Positions 15,785-27,576 of a stretch of DNA of 64,000 nt are shown in pieces. Origin of the DNA: Phytohabitans maris (GTDB lineage Bacteria; Actinomycetota; Actinomycetes; Mycobacteriales; Micromonosporaceae). The DNA lies in assembly GCF_031085175.1 (NCBI RefSeq), contig NZ_JAVHUY010000005.1, positions 62,001-126,000 on the forward strand. Reading direction: 5' to 3'. The notes under the pieces are model-generated. The model worked only from the letters and a program-made list of their open reading frames with translations. It searched no databases and was not told where the DNA came from. A program made the position numbers and the translations under genes. How positions within the stretch are numbered: the stretch's first letter is position 1; each line of letters begins with the position of its first letter.

Positions 15785-17695
15785 TCACCTGTCGCGGTTG
15801 GCGGCCGGGAGGGCGCCGTAGGTGAGCGCGCGGACGGTGAAGGCGGCCGCGGCCGTGGCGGCGGCTCGCCTCGTGTCGTCGGTGAGGCCGCCCGCGCCCC
15901 AGTCCGAGATGCCCTTCGCCATGATCCAGGCACAGCGCTGGTCGGCCGCTGCCGCGTACACGCCGGTCAGCTCCATCTCGCCGGCCGACGCCTCGGGAAA
16001 CTCGCGCCGCAGGCGGGCACGGAAGGGCGCGCTGTCGGCGAGGACGTTCGCCGACAGCACCGTGCCCACGTGCACGCGGGGTCCGTCCCATCCGTGTGTC
16101 GCCGCGCGGAACGCGGCCAGGAGCGTCCCGGTGGCCTGCACCCGCTCGCCCCGCCAGAGGATTCGCTCGACGCCGTGCTCGGTGGTGACCCGCCGGTGGT
16201 CCACGTTCTGGACGTACTCGGAGACGACCACGTCACCGAGCTGCTGGTCGCCGCCGTCCAGCTCGCGCGACCAGAGTCCGAAGCAGATGCCGGCGAGGAC
16301 GACGTAGTCCGGCCGAAGCCGCTCGATCAGCCGGTTCGCGGTGAGCATCATGGCCGCCGGGGTGACCGTGCCCTGGGTGGCCTGGGCGAGGACGACCTCG
16401 ACCTGCTCGATGCGCCCGAGCCGGAAGATCGCGTGGCCGCCTGCGGTGTCGGGTTGTGCGCCGGATCCGCCGGCCTCGGCCACCGCCTGGATGACCGCCT
16501 CCCGCTCGATGTCGAGTACCACCAGCACGAGCACCCGCACCGAACCCGCGAAGGTGTCGCGCAGATGCCGATACCGCAGCTCACGCCGTTTTCGGATGTA
16601 GCTTGCCCGCTGCCGGCCCGCGACGCCGAGACAGAGCACGAGCACGATGCCGAGTGCCGGCATGAGATGGCCGAGCCACTGCGCGAGCGAGGTGGCGGCG
16701 GCCAGGTCGCGGTTTTGGAAGACCATGCGGCTCAGCAGCCAGGACGCGGCATCGAGCCAGTTCGCGGGCCGTTCGGCACAATCCTGCGCTGAGCGGCATG
16801 CGGCCTTTTCGGCGTCCGCGACGATCAGGGCATTCGCCGCGATGGACATCGCCACAACTGCCAGGAGAAGCGGAATGATACTGATCGGGCGCTGCGCTCC
16901 GGGCTCTGGCGGCTGGAAGTCGTTGCCGTCGCGGACGACCAGGACACCGGAGCGGTCCGGGTCCGCCCGCACCACCGATGGCGCGGTCGCCGTTGCCTCG
17001 CGGGCCGCCGCCGTCGTAATGCACCGCTCCGGACACATCACGACGTGGGTACCGTCGGCGATATCTGGCCGCACATGCGCGGCGGCCAGCTCCTTCGACC
17101 GGTCGAGGGCGGCCCGGAGCAGCCGATCCAGATGTGAAGGTTCAGCTACATGGCACAACGTCACAGTCCAGTGGAAGCCACGTCCGCTGTCACCCGGCGA
17201 GGCGCGGAAGTGGAGCACCTGGTGGAGAAGCCCTACGGTTAGCTGTGCCGCGATCACGGCTACAGCTAGGAGGATCAGCAGCCCAGCGCCCACCAGGCCG
17301 ACCACCGGCACAACGGCGACCGGCACGGCGAGCAGCACGAGGATCAGCGGCGCTCCGGCGAGCACGACTTGCTCCCACCACCGGTCCAGCCTGGCGAGCC
17401 AGGTGCGGCCGGCGTCACTGCCGGCCCAGTCCCGCATCCGCGCGATCGGTGGCTCCAGCACGGCGAACTCGTCGGCCGAACGCCACACCAGCCGCCCGTC
17501 GCGAGCCGCCGCGTACAGCAGGAGGGCGAGAGGTGGGCGGGACCGGTGGATCGAGACCTCGCGCGGTCGTACCACGCCGCGGACCTGCCGCCAGTACGGC
17601 GAGGCGCGGACTGACCTCGCCGCCTCACGGCAGGTTTGCAGGTCGAGTGGACGAGAAGGGTCGTGCGGGGCGGGGGAGTCCGACACGACACACAT
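15785..17695 (-). CDS. Membrane protein with C-terminal nucleosidase (MTAN/PNP-fold) domain
   Basis: This 636-residue protein has two membrane hairpins and a soluble catalytic domain. Predicted helices lie at about 109-128 and 130-157, then 271-293 and 341-360. Residues about 390-630 match the nucleoside phosphorylase/MTA-SAH nucleosidase fold: VVLAGICFGLW, LGDVVVSEYVQNVD, VHVGTVLSANVLADS, GEMELTGVYAAAA (Glu573-Met-Glu575, the ribose-binding EME motif) and AKGISDWG (Asp598, the purine-protonating Asp). Catalytic residues are therefore present. Known soluble MTANs have about 230 residues and no membrane part. PNP-fold domains joined to membrane or signalling domains occur in bacterial conflict systems, so an effector that cleaves a nucleoside or nucleotide is possible; this is inference. 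The start is ATG 17695, 9 nt after the MBL gene. Confidence 0.8.
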   Translation of the reverse strand: MCVVSDSPAPHDPSRPLDLQTCREAARSVRASPYWRQVRGVVRPREVSIHRSRPPLALLLYAAARDGRLVWRSADEFAVLEPPIARMRDWAGSDAGRTWLARLDRWWEQVVLAGAPLILVLLAVPVAVVPVVGLVGAGLLILLAVAVIAAQLTVGLLHQVLHFRASPGDSGRGFHWTVTLCHVAEPSHLDRLLRAALDRSKELAAAHVRPDIADGTHVVMCPERCITTAAAREATATAPSVVRADPDRSGVLVVRDGNDFQPPEPGAQRPISIIPLLLAVVAMSIAANALIVADAEKAACRSAQDCAERPANWLDAASWLLSRMVFQNRDLAAATSLAQWLGHLMPALGIVLVLCLGVAGRQRASYIRKRRELRYRHLRDTFAGSVRVLVLVVLDIEREAVIQAVAEAGGSGAQPDTAGGHAIFRLGRIEQVEVVLAQATQGTVTPAAMMLTANRLIERLRPDYVVLAGICFGLWSRELDGGDQQLGDVVVSEYVQNVDHRRVTTEHGVERILWRGERVQATGTLLAAFRAATHGWDGPRVHVGTVLSANVLADSAPFRARLRREFPEASAGEMELTGVYAAAADQRCAWIMAKGISDWGAGGLTDDTRRAAATAAAAFTVRALTYGALPAANRDR

Positions 17696-17704
17696 GGTGC
17701 CCTA

Positions 17705-18358
17705 CTACCAACCCCTGGCGTGCCACTCCGGGAGCTGCGGGCGCTCGGCGCCGAGGGTCGAGTCGTTGCCGTGGCCGGGGTAGAACCAGGTGTCGTCCGG
17801 GAGGCGGTCGAAGAGCTTGCGCTCGACGTCGCCGATCAGGGATTCGAAGTTTTCCTTGTTGCCTCTGGTGTTTCCGACGCCGCCGGGAAAGAGGCTGTCG
17901 CCGGTGAAGAGGTGGTGGATGCCGGCCGGGTCGCCGTAGTGCAGGGCGATCGACCCGGGCGTGTGGCCGACCAGGTGGATGACCTCCAGCGGGCAGTCGC
18001 CCACCATGATGGTGTCTCCATCGTGGACGGTGTCGGAGGTGACCGGGAGCTCGCCCGCGTCGGCCTCGTGCGCCACCGACCTGGCGCCGGTCGCCGCTGT
18101 CACGGCCTCCAGGGCCACCCAGTGGTCCATGTGGCGGTGGGTGGTGACCACAGTGGACAGCTGATCGTCGCCGAGCAGCTTTAGCAGGCGGGGGGCCTCG
18201 TTGGCGGCGTCGACCAGCAGGAGCGCGCCGGTCGCATTGCAGCGCAACAGGTACGCGTTGTTGTCCATCGGGCCGACCGACAGCTTGGTGATGGTCAGCG
18301 CGCCCAGCCTGCGGACGTCGGGCGGGCCGCCGGGGGTGACGTCTCCGGTGTACGGCAT
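17705..18358 (-). CDS. MBL-fold metallo-hydrolase (glyoxalase II-like)
   Basis: This 217-residue hydrolase has the metal-binding signature THRHMDHW (about residue 72), where the canonical HxHxDH is HRHMDH, then VIHLVGHTPGSIALHY (His about 129), LFTGDSLFPGG (bridging Asp) and FYPGHGND (C-terminal His). The order and spacing match glyoxalase II and related hydrolases; with only about 215 residues it lacks the long C-terminal domain of true GloB. It lies 5 nt after the isomerase-type gene upstream. The substrate is unknown; a thiol ester is a reasonable guess from the family. Confidence 0.85.
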   Translation of the reverse strand: MPYTGDVTPGGPPDVRRLGALTITKLSVGPMDNNAYLLRCNATGALLLVDAANEAPRLLKLLGDDQLSTVVTTHRHMDHWVALEAVTAATGARSVAHEADAGELPVTSDTVHDGDTIMVGDCPLEVIHLVGHTPGSIALHYGDPAGIHHLFTGDSLFPGGVGNTRGNKENFESLIGDVERKLFDRLPDDTWFYPGHGNDSTLGAERPQLPEWHARGW

Positions 18359-18363
18359 GGGTA

Positions 18364-19086
18364 TCAGATCCAGGCGGGTGGTGTGGGCAGGGGGCCTTCG
18401 GGTGTGGCGTTGAGGTCCACACCGGACGATCGGCCGGCCAGCCAGGCGGCCAGCTCGAACGCGGGGCCGGCCACCACTGGCGTGTCCCGCTCCGTCTGGC
18501 CGATCGTGAGGTCGTGCTCGAGCTCGGTCGGGCGGAGGATCAGCGGGGTGACGCCGGTGCCGTCGTCGAGGTCGCTGACCACCTCGCGGAGCAGGTGCTG
18601 GCTGAAGGCTTCCGGCCAGTCGTCCGGCCGGTAGCCCGCGTCCAGGTCGACGTGGTGCACCTCGACCTCGCGCAGCCTGCCCCAGACGCAGGTGGCCGCC
18701 GGGGCCTTGCGCCCTCCGGTGCGTTCGACGATGGCGCCCCAGGCGTCCGCGGGCAGCTCGGCGGCCGACTCGGCCAGCCGCGTGGAGGCCGTCCGCAGGT
18801 CTTCCAACTGCTCGGCCAGCGGGCGCCCGGCGCCCTCCACGATGCCGGCCTCGCGGGCCTCGGCGCTCGGGTATCCCGGCGTGCGCACGCCGGTGCGGGC
18901 CCAGGTGAGCAGGTTGCGGTACGAGTCGGCGTTGCGGGCCAGGTGGGTGAGCACGTGGCCGCGGGTCCAGCCGGGCAGCAGGGACGGGCCGGCGACGGCG
19001 GCGTCGTCCAGGGCCTCCGCCGTGCGGAGCAGGCGGTCGGTGGCGCGGTCGAGCTCGGGCAGGAGTACGAGCGGGTCAGCCGTCAC
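18364..19086 (-). CDS. Maleylpyruvate isomerase family (mycothiol-dependent, DinB-like)
   Basis: This 240-residue protein has the DinB-like helical metal-binding domain: LLPGWTRGHVLTHLARNADS (about residues 36-55, the first metal His in HVLTHLA), CVWGRLREVEVHHVDLD (about 139, with EVEVHHVDL holding the second metal ligands), and a C-terminal domain with FELAAWLAGR. Members are mycothiol-dependent enzymes in actinobacteria; the specific reaction here is not known. The gene heads the minus-strand run, with a 167-bp divergent space to rsgA. Pairing with an MBL hydrolase suggests thiol-conjugate chemistry, but this is inference. Confidence 0.85.
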   Translation of the reverse strand: MTADPLVLLPELDRATDRLLRTAEALDDAAVAGPSLLPGWTRGHVLTHLARNADSYRNLLTWARTGVRTPGYPSAEAREAGIVEGAGRPLAEQLEDLRTASTRLAESAAELPADAWGAIVERTGGRKAPAATCVWGRLREVEVHHVDLDAGYRPDDWPEAFSQHLLREVVSDLDDGTGVTPLILRPTELEHDLTIGQTERDTPVVAGPAFELAAWLAGRSSGVDLNATPEGPLPTPPAWI

Positions 19087-19191
19087 ACTCCTGACCCTAC
19101 AGAAATGGCTTTCGCCCCACCGGCTTTGGCCCTTACGGTCTGGGGCAGACGCGTCACGACGAACGAGCCCGAGGAGAGGAGGTGGGGAGTC

Positions 19192-19227
19192 ATGACCGTC
19201 CTCGCCTCAAGCCGCGCGAGTTTCTGA
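19192..19227 (+). CDS. Eleven-residue leader peptide before rsgA
   Basis: ATG 19192 opens MTVLASSRASF and closes at TGA 19227. It is preceded by one of the strongest ribosome sites in the window (GAGGAGAGGAGGTGGGGAGT), stronger than that of rsgA itself, which begins 26 nt later. It is too short for a protein-coding call on its own. The ribosome site and position suggest a regulatory leader ORF or a tiny protein. Confidence 0.4.
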   Translation: MTVLASSRASF

Positions 19228-19253
19228 GTCTCTCTTCACAAAGGGTCATACCG

Positions 19254-20303
19254 ATGACGTTCGACCTCGCGTCCCTCGGCTGGGACGCCAGCCACCGCCT
19301 GCCCGACGACGCCCGGCCCGGCCGGGTCACCCGCGTGGACCGCGGGGTCTGCACGGTGCTCTGCGCCGACGGCACCGTACGCGCCAGCCTCGCCGGCGCC
19401 ATCCTGTCGGCGGCCGCCGCCGACCCGGTCAGGCTGCCCTGCGCGGGCGACTGGGTGGCGGTGCGGACCTGGCCCGACGAACGGATCACGGTCGAGGCGG
19501 TGCTGCCGCGGCGGACCGCGATCGTGCGCCGCACCTCGGACAAGGACTCGGTGGGCCAGGTGCTCGCCGCCAACGTCGATGCGGCCGCCGTGGTCGAGCC
19601 GATGCACCCCGAGCCCGACGTGGGGCGCATCGAACGGCTGCTGGCGCTCGCCTGGGAGTCCGGCGCGCAGCCCCTGGTCGTACTCACGAAATGTGACCTC
19701 GCGGCCGACCCGGGCGCGGTCGCCGCGGAGATCGCCCAGGTCGCGCCCGGTGCGGAGGTCCTGGCGGTCAGCGCGCAGCGCGGCGACGGGCTGGCGGCGC
19801 TCGCGCCGCACGTGGCGTGGGGGCGCACGCTGGCGCTGCTCGGGCCCTCCGGCGCGGGCAAGTCGACGCTGGTCAACGCGCTCGCCGGCGCGGTCGTGAT
19901 GGGCACCCAGGCGATCCGGCGGGCGGACGGCAAGGGGCGGCACACGACCACGTACCGGGCGTTGATCCCGATTCCGGACGGCGGGGCCGTCCTGGACACG
20001 CCGGGCATCCGGGCGGTCGGCCTCCTGGACGCGGAGGAAGGGTTGGAGCGGGCCTTCGCGGACGTGGCCGACCTCGCCGCGACCTGCCGGTTCGCGGACT
20101 GCCGGCACGAGGAGGAGCCGGGCTGCGCGGTGCGCGCGGCGTTGGAGGCCGGAGACCTCACACCGCGCCGGTACGAGAGCTGGCAGCGGCTGCAGCGCGA
20201 GATCGCGTACGAGACGCGGCGCAAGGACGTGCGGCTGCAGGCCGAGCAGCGGGCGATGTGGAAGCGGATCCACAAGGAGGCCCGCGGCCGCAGCCGTCCC
20301 TAA
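19254..20303 (+). CDS. rsgA: Ribosome small-subunit-dependent GTPase A
   Basis: RsgA (349 residues) is a circularly permuted GTPase that helps mature the 30S subunit. An N-terminal OB-like domain ([16 protein letters not shown]) is followed by the permuted G domain: LTKCDLA (G4, about 144), [11 protein letters not shown] (G5), [16 protein letters not shown] (G1, about 202), [10 protein letters not shown] (G2) and VLDTPGIR (G3). The C-terminal zinc-binding part is [14 protein letters not shown]. The ATG at 19254 begins the conserved protein; an in-frame GTG at 19182 would add only residues overlapping the leader ORF. uvrA follows 101 nt downstream. Confidence 0.93.
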   Translation: MTFDLASLGWDASHRLPDDARPGRVTRVDRGVCTVLCADGTVRASLAGAILSAAAADPVRLPCAGDWVAVRTWPDERITVEAVLPRRTAIVRRTSDKDSVGQVLAANVDAAAVVEPMHPEPDVGRIERLLALAWESGAQPLVVLTKCDLAADPGAVAAEIAQVAPGAEVLAVSAQRGDGLAALAPHVAWGRTLALLGPSGAGKSTLVNALAGAVVMGTQAIRRADGKGRHTTTYRALIPIPDGGAVLDTPGIRAVGLLDAEEGLERAFADVADLAATCRFADCRHEEEPGCAVRAALEAGDLTPRRYESWQRLQREIAYETRRKDVRLQAEQRAMWKRIHKEARGRSRP

Positions 20304-20404
20304 AGAGGGTCGTTGAGCTGGGGGAATGCGGCGGCGCGGGAAAGTGTCATACCGGGGGTCTAGAGTCGTTGCGGCAGTCTGGACGTATCTCCCCGGGGGC
20401 AAGA

Positions 20405-23488
<3,084 letters not shown>

Positions 23489-23758
23489 GCCACCGCATCT
23501 CGCCCCGTTGATCTAGGGCGTATCCGCGTGAGTCGATCTCCAACTGCACGGGCACACCCTAGAGGATCCATTTCAAGGGATGGGCTACCGTTCCCGCGGC
23601 CTCACCCTCCGCGCTTGATGACCCCCGCCGGCCGGTCCCGCGCGGCAGCGGCCGGCGCGCGCGGTCGCAGAGGCCGGGCGGCCTCGAAGGGGAGCGACTG
23701 CTGCCAACGGGGTGAATGGGCAATGTCCGGGACATCGCCCGTTGCGAGCCGCTCCCAG

Positions 23759-23821
23759 TGATCGTTCGCCCAAAACCCGCGTCTTTCCCGGCGCGTCACG
23801 CGGAGAACGGGCGAACGATCA
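23759..23821. repeat. Inverted repeat inside R3
   Basis: TGATCGTTCGCCC (23759-23771) and GGGCGAACGATCA (23809-23821) are perfect 13-bp arms around a 37-nt loop. Confidence 0.6.
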
Positions 23822-23861
23822 TAGGCGCCCCTGCCGCGGCCCGAACCCGGCTTCGGCTGGT

Positions 23862-23910
23862 GATCGTGGTATTTCAGTGCCCCGCTGGGGGCACCTGGAT
23901 ACCACGATCT
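23862..23910. repeat. AGATCGTGGTAY hairpin, copy 3
   Basis: GATCGTGGTAT (23862-23872) and ATACCACGATCT (23899-23910) enclose TTCAG, a TGCCCC/GGGGCA stem and CCTGG. It is nearly the same as the copy at 1085. Confidence 0.7.
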
Positions 23911-24420
23911 GATTCCGCGTCCCGATGTCGAACCCGGACCGCTGCGGATCGGGGCGGGAGTGCCGACCGTGGAGGGTGAGGCCGCGGAAACGCGCCCAAG
24001 AAAACGCTCCACGTTCCCGGGGCCCCGCGCAACGGTCCGGACCGCGACGGACATCGCGGTAGCCCAAGTCTTGGAATAGATCCTCTTGATCAACGAGGCG
24101 AGAAGGGCCCTCCGCGGCGCGGGGTGGCTACGGACGGTTACTGTCCGTGCATCGCGGTGTCGCGAGGTGTCGGGCGGTGGCGAATGCCGGGAGAGGGAAC
24201 GCTGGATCGACGGGCGTGGGTTTCGTGCGGTCTGGACGGTCGGGATGTTGAGCTTTTGACGACTCGCTGGAGTCGCCTCTGACCAGGGATGACTCGGGTT
24301 CGCTCGGCTCGGCGAGGCGGTGACGCGACGTCCGAGGTGAACCGCAGCGGCGAGGCACTCGTGTGTACTGTCGTGGCCGCGGTCGACCCGACCGCGGGCC
24401 GAGGACAGGAAGGGTGAGGC

Positions 24421-24912
24421 ATGAGCGAGGAACAGCCGGTGACGCAGTCGGGGGTGACCACCCGCCGGGCGCTGCTGGTGGGTGCGGGAGCCGTCGGCAC
24501 GACCGCGGTACTGGCCGCGTGCGGCACCGACCCCGACGAGGACACCTCTTCCTCCGGCGGCACCCAGTCGAACGGCGGGAGCGACCCCTCCGCGGGCGCC
24601 GGTGACCAAGGCGGCGACTCGGGCGGCGGTGCGCTGACCCAGACCAGCAAGGTGCCGGTCGGAGGCGGGACGATCATCGCGGCGTCCAGCGTCGTGGTGA
24701 CGCAGCCGACCGAGGGCGAGTTCAAGTGCTTCGATTCGCAATGTACCCACCAGGGGTGCCCGGTGACGGCCGTCGAGGGCGGGACGATCAACTGCAGCTG
24801 CCACGGCAGTAAGTTTTCGATCGCGGATGGCTCGGTGAAGGGTGGCCCGGCCACCAAACCGCTGGCCGAGAAGCAGATCAAGGTCGACGGGGACAACATC
24901 ACGCTCGCGTGA
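24421..24912 (+). CDS. Rieske [2Fe-2S] lipoprotein with Tat-type signal
   Basis: This 163-residue exported iron-sulfur protein has a twin-arginine signal (TTRRALLVGAGAVG, residues about 14-27) ending in a lipobox (LAACG, Cys about 39), then a Gly/Ser/Asp-rich linker to about 75. The Rieske domain has ligands CTHQGC (about 111) and CSCHGSKFSIADG (about 129), both Cys-x-His pairs complete. It should be a membrane-anchored electron carrier. The C-terminal PATKPLAEKQIKVDGDNI is the usual end of stand-alone Rieske proteins. AGGAAGGGTGAGG precedes the ATG. It stands between uvrA and uvrC without an obvious link to repair. Confidence 0.9.
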   Translation: MSEEQPVTQSGVTTRRALLVGAGAVGTTAVLAACGTDPDEDTSSSGGTQSNGGSDPSAGAGDQGGDSGGGALTQTSKVPVGGGTIIAASSVVVTQPTEGEFKCFDSQCTHQGCPVTAVEGGTINCSCHGSKFSIADGSVKGGPATKPLAEKQIKVDGDNITLA

Positions 24913-24960
24913 CACCACGCCGGCCGGCCCGCGCCTCGCGGAATTGACAGGGGCGCGGGC

Positions 24961-24966
24961 TAGTCT
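24961..24966 (+). promoter_or_regulatory. -10 element for leaderless uvrC transcript
   Basis: TAGTCT ends six bases before the GTG start at 24973 and there is no ribosome site, so transcription would start at or next to the start codon. A TTGACA at 24944-24949 is present but only 11 bp from it. Confidence 0.4.
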
Positions 24967-24972
24967 TTTCGA

Positions 24973-26973
24973 GTGGCAGACCCCTCTACCTATCGTCCGG
25001 CGCCCGGCACCATCCCGGACGCGCCAGGGGTCTATCGCTTTCGTGACGCGAGCGGGCGGGTCATCTACGTCGGCAAGGCCAAGAGCCTGCGCAGCCGGCT
25101 GAATTCGTACTTCGGCGACCTGTGGCACCTGCACCAGCGCACCCAGCAGATGGTCACCACCGCGTCCTCTGTCGACTGGGTCACGGTGGGCAGCGAGGTC
25201 GAGGCGCTCCAGCTGGAGTATTCCTGGATCAAGGAGTACGACCCGCGCTTCAACGTGAAGTACCGCGACGACAAGTCGTACCCGTACCTTGCCGTGACGC
25301 TCGACGAGGAGTACCCGAGGCTCCAGGTCATGCGGGGGGCCAAGCGCAAGGGCGTGCGCTACTTCGGGCCGTACTCGCATGCCTGGGCGATCCGCGAGAC
25401 GCTCGACCTTCTGCTGCGCGTCTTCCCGGCGCGCACCTGTTCTTCCGGGGTTTTCAAGCGGGCCGGCCAGATCGGCCGGCCCTGCCTGCTCGGCGACATC
25501 GGCAAGTGCTCGGCGCCCTGCGTCGGGCGGGTCAGTGCGGTGGAGCACCGGGCGATCGTCGAGGAGTTCTGCGACTTCATGGCGGGCCGCACCGAGACGA
25601 TGGTCAAGCGGCTGGAGCGGGAGATGATGGCCGCCTCGGAGCGGCTGGAGTTCGAGCTCGCCGCCCGCCTGCGCGACGACGTCGTGGCGCTGCGGCGGGC
25701 GCTGGAAAAGCAGGCCGTGGTCTTCGGCGACGGGACGGACGCGGACGTGGTGGCGTTCGCCGAAGATCCGCTCGAGGCCGCGGTCCAGGTCTTCCACGTG
25801 CGCGGCGGGCGGGTGCGCGGCCAGCGCGGCTGGGTGGTGGAAAAGGTCGAAGACCTGACCACCGGCGACCTGGTGCATCACTTCTGCAGCCAGGTGTACG
25901 GCGGGGAGCAGGGCGAGAGCGACGTCCCCCGCGAGCTGCTCGTGCCCGCGCTGCCGCCGGACGCCGACGCGCTCGCCGACTGGCTGAGCCAGCACCGGGG
26001 GAGCCGGGTGCAGTTGCGGGTGCCGCAGCGCGGCGACAAGAAGGCGCTGCTGGAGACCGTCGCGCGCAACGCCGCCGAGGCGCTCACCCGCCACAAGCTG
26101 CGCCGCTCGGGCGACCTCACCACCCGCAGCAAGGCGCTTGAGGAGATCGCCGAGGCACTGGGGATGGCCACCGCGCCGCTGCGGATCGAGTGCTACGACG
26201 TCTCGCAGATCCAGGGCACCGACGTGGTGGCGAGCATGGTGGTCTTCGAGGACGGGCTGCCCCGCAAGAGCGAATACCGGCGGTTCGCGGTGCGCGGTGC
26301 CACCGACGACCTCTCCGCCTTGTCGGAGGTGCTGCGGCGCAGGTTCGCCCGATACCTGGAGGCCCGCGCGTCGATGGGCGAGCTCGACGCCGAGGAGGCC
26401 GAAGACCCGGAGCGGCCGGGCATCGACCCGACGACCGGGCGGCCGCGCAAGTTCGCGTACCCGCCGCAGCTCGTCGTCGTCGACGGCGGCCAGCCCCAGG
26501 TCAACGCCGCGGCCACGGTCCTGGCCGACCTGGGCATCGACGACGTGGCACTCTGCGGCCTGGCCAAGCGGCTGGAGGAGGTGTGGCTGCCGTCCGCCTC
26601 CGATGGCTCAGGCGACTTTCCTGTGATCCTTCCGCGCGCCTCGGAGGGGCTGTATATGTTGCAGCGCCTGCGCGACGAGGCCCACCGGTTCGCGATCACG
26701 TTCCACCGCGAGCGCCGGTCAAAGCGGATGACGGTGTCCAGTTTGGACTCGATCCCCGGACTCGGCGAGGTGCGGCGCAAGGCGCTGCTGCGCCACTTCG
26801 GCTCGCTCAAGCGGCTGAGCGCGGCGAGCGCCGACGAGATCACCGAAGTGCCGGGCATCGGCCGCCGCACCGCCGAGGCGATCGTCGAAGCGCTGGCCGA
26901 CCCGCCGGCCGCCGCTGGCCCCTCCCCGGAGGCGGAGCGGAGCGCCGCCTCCGGGGAGTCGATTCCTAAATAG
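24973..26973 (+). CDS. uvrC: Excinuclease ABC subunit C
   Basis: UvrC (666 residues) makes both incisions in nucleotide excision repair. The N-terminal GIY-YIG nuclease shows [20 protein letters not shown] (residues about 17-36). The UvrB-binding helix pair is [20 protein letters not shown] (about 214), the RNase H-like nuclease begins around [20 protein letters not shown] and [15 protein letters not shown], and the C-terminal (HhH)2 DNA-binding domain has [18 protein letters not shown] and [16 protein letters not shown]. The GTG at 24973 matches the family start ([20 protein letters not shown]). The last few codons (ESIPK, then TAG) lie in the left end of element R4, so the natural C-terminus was probably altered by insertion of the repeat. 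Confidence 0.96.
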   Translation: MADPSTYRPAPGTIPDAPGVYRFRDASGRVIYVGKAKSLRSRLNSYFGDLWHLHQRTQQMVTTASSVDWVTVGSEVEALQLEYSWIKEYDPRFNVKYRDDKSYPYLAVTLDEEYPRLQVMRGAKRKGVRYFGPYSHAWAIRETLDLLLRVFPARTCSSGVFKRAGQIGRPCLLGDIGKCSAPCVGRVSAVEHRAIVEEFCDFMAGRTETMVKRLEREMMAASERLEFELAARLRDDVVALRRALEKQAVVFGDGTDADVVAFAEDPLEAAVQVFHVRGGRVRGQRGWVVEKVEDLTTGDLVHHFCSQVYGGEQGESDVPRELLVPALPPDADALADWLSQHRGSRVQLRVPQRGDKKALLETVARNAAEALTRHKLRRSGDLTTRSKALEEIAEALGMATAPLRIECYDVSQIQGTDVVASMVVFEDGLPRKSEYRRFAVRGATDDLSALSEVLRRRFARYLEARASMGELDAEEAEDPERPGIDPTTGRPRKFAYPPQLVVVDGGQPQVNAAATVLADLGIDDVALCGLAKRLEEVWLPSASDGSGDFPVILPRASEGLYMLQRLRDEAHRFAITFHRERRSKRMTVSSLDSIPGLGEVRRKALLRHFGSLKRLSAASADEITEVPGIGRRTAEAIVEALADPPAAAGPSPEAERSAASGESIPK

Positions 26974-27471
26974 AGATTCGAGCTACCGCGATGGCCGTCG
27001 TGGTCCGGACCGTTGCGCGGGGTCCCCGGGGAAACGTGGAGCGCAGCGGAGCGTTTTCTTGGGGTGCGTTCCCGCGGCCCCACCCTCCGCGCGTGGTCGC
27101 GGTCACCCCTTCGCGCGGCCCGCGACGCCAGAGGTCTCACCGCGGAGCTATCGAGCTGCCCCGTCTGTGCGTGCGGCGCGATAGCCTCCCGCGCGCATCC
27201 GTCACAGCCGGGTCGGTCCCGCGCGCCACCTCGACACCCCGGGACTTCGGTGGGGGTTTGTCCCCGACAATGCCCACTCACCCAGCGGACGGCAGGCTGG
27301 CTCCGCGATCACCGACACCGTCCGGGCCCCAGGGCCGCGGGCCCGGACGCTTACGGCGCAGCGTAAGTCGCGCGACCGTGACCAGACGCGAACGGTGAGG
27401 CCGCGGGAGCGACGGTCCAGACCACCGCGGGCGTCGCGGTAGCTCGGAATTCTGTCTTTTCGAGGATCCTC
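26956..27471. repeat. Intergenic element R4 with inverted ends
   Basis: The left end GAGTCGATTCC (26956) leads into GAGCTACCGCGATGGCCGTC and GTGGTCCGGACCGTTGCGCG. The right end, read on the minus strand, gives GAGGATCCTC (27471), then CCGAGCTACCGCGACGCCCG and GTGGTCTGGACCGTCGCTCC. These are inverted terminal copies about 515 bp apart. Internal modules include GGAGCGCAGCGGAGCG, CACCCTCCGCGCGTGGTCGC, AGCTATCGAGCTGCCCCGTC and GGGCATTGTCGGGGACA (minus strand), all with counterparts in R1, R3 or R5. It fills nearly all of the uvrC-rapZ space and contains no convincing gene. Confidence 0.7.
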
Positions 27472-27564
27472 CTGTCCGAGGTGGAGGCGGGCGTGCGGCG
27501 GAGGGTGACCAACCGGTGGGGTGGAGGCGGCCGTGCCGGCGGGGCGTTCGGTGCGCGGAGCGCC

Positions 27565-27570
27565 TAGGAT
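27565..27570 (+). promoter_or_regulatory. -10 element for leaderless rapZ transcript
   Basis: TAGGAT ends six bases before the GTG at 27577 and no ribosome site is visible, the same geometry as at uvrC. This also supports the chosen GTG start. Confidence 0.4.
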
Positions 27571-27576
27571 TCTCTG

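Larger units (their letters stand above)
23562..24085. repeat. Intergenic element R3 with inverted ends
   Basis: This 524-bp element fills most of the 932-bp space between uvrA and the Rieske gene. The left end GAGGATCCATTTCAAGGGAT (23562) and the right end, read on the minus strand as GAGGATCTATTCCAAGACTT (24085), are inverted copies; the right copy continues into TGGGCTACCGCGATGTCC. Inside are GCGGCCTCACCCTCCGCG, a GGGCAATGTCCGGGACAT hairpin (about 23719), a 13-bp palindrome (23759-23821), an AGATCGTGGTAY hairpin (23862-23910) and the AAGAAAACGCTCC module. No coding frame is convincing. The remaining flank 24086-24420 shows nothing further except a possible promoter before the Rieske gene (TACTGT, 24366). 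Confidence 0.7.

Noticed and set aside
20304-20404. A LexA/SOS box upstream of uvrA
   Set aside because: No CGAAC-N-GTTCG-type palindrome could be found in the 101-bp leader.
23602-26094. Minus-strand frame of 830 codons across R3, the Rieske gene and uvrC
   Set aside because: It spans non-coding repeats and two well-supported plus-strand genes, with no motif of its own.
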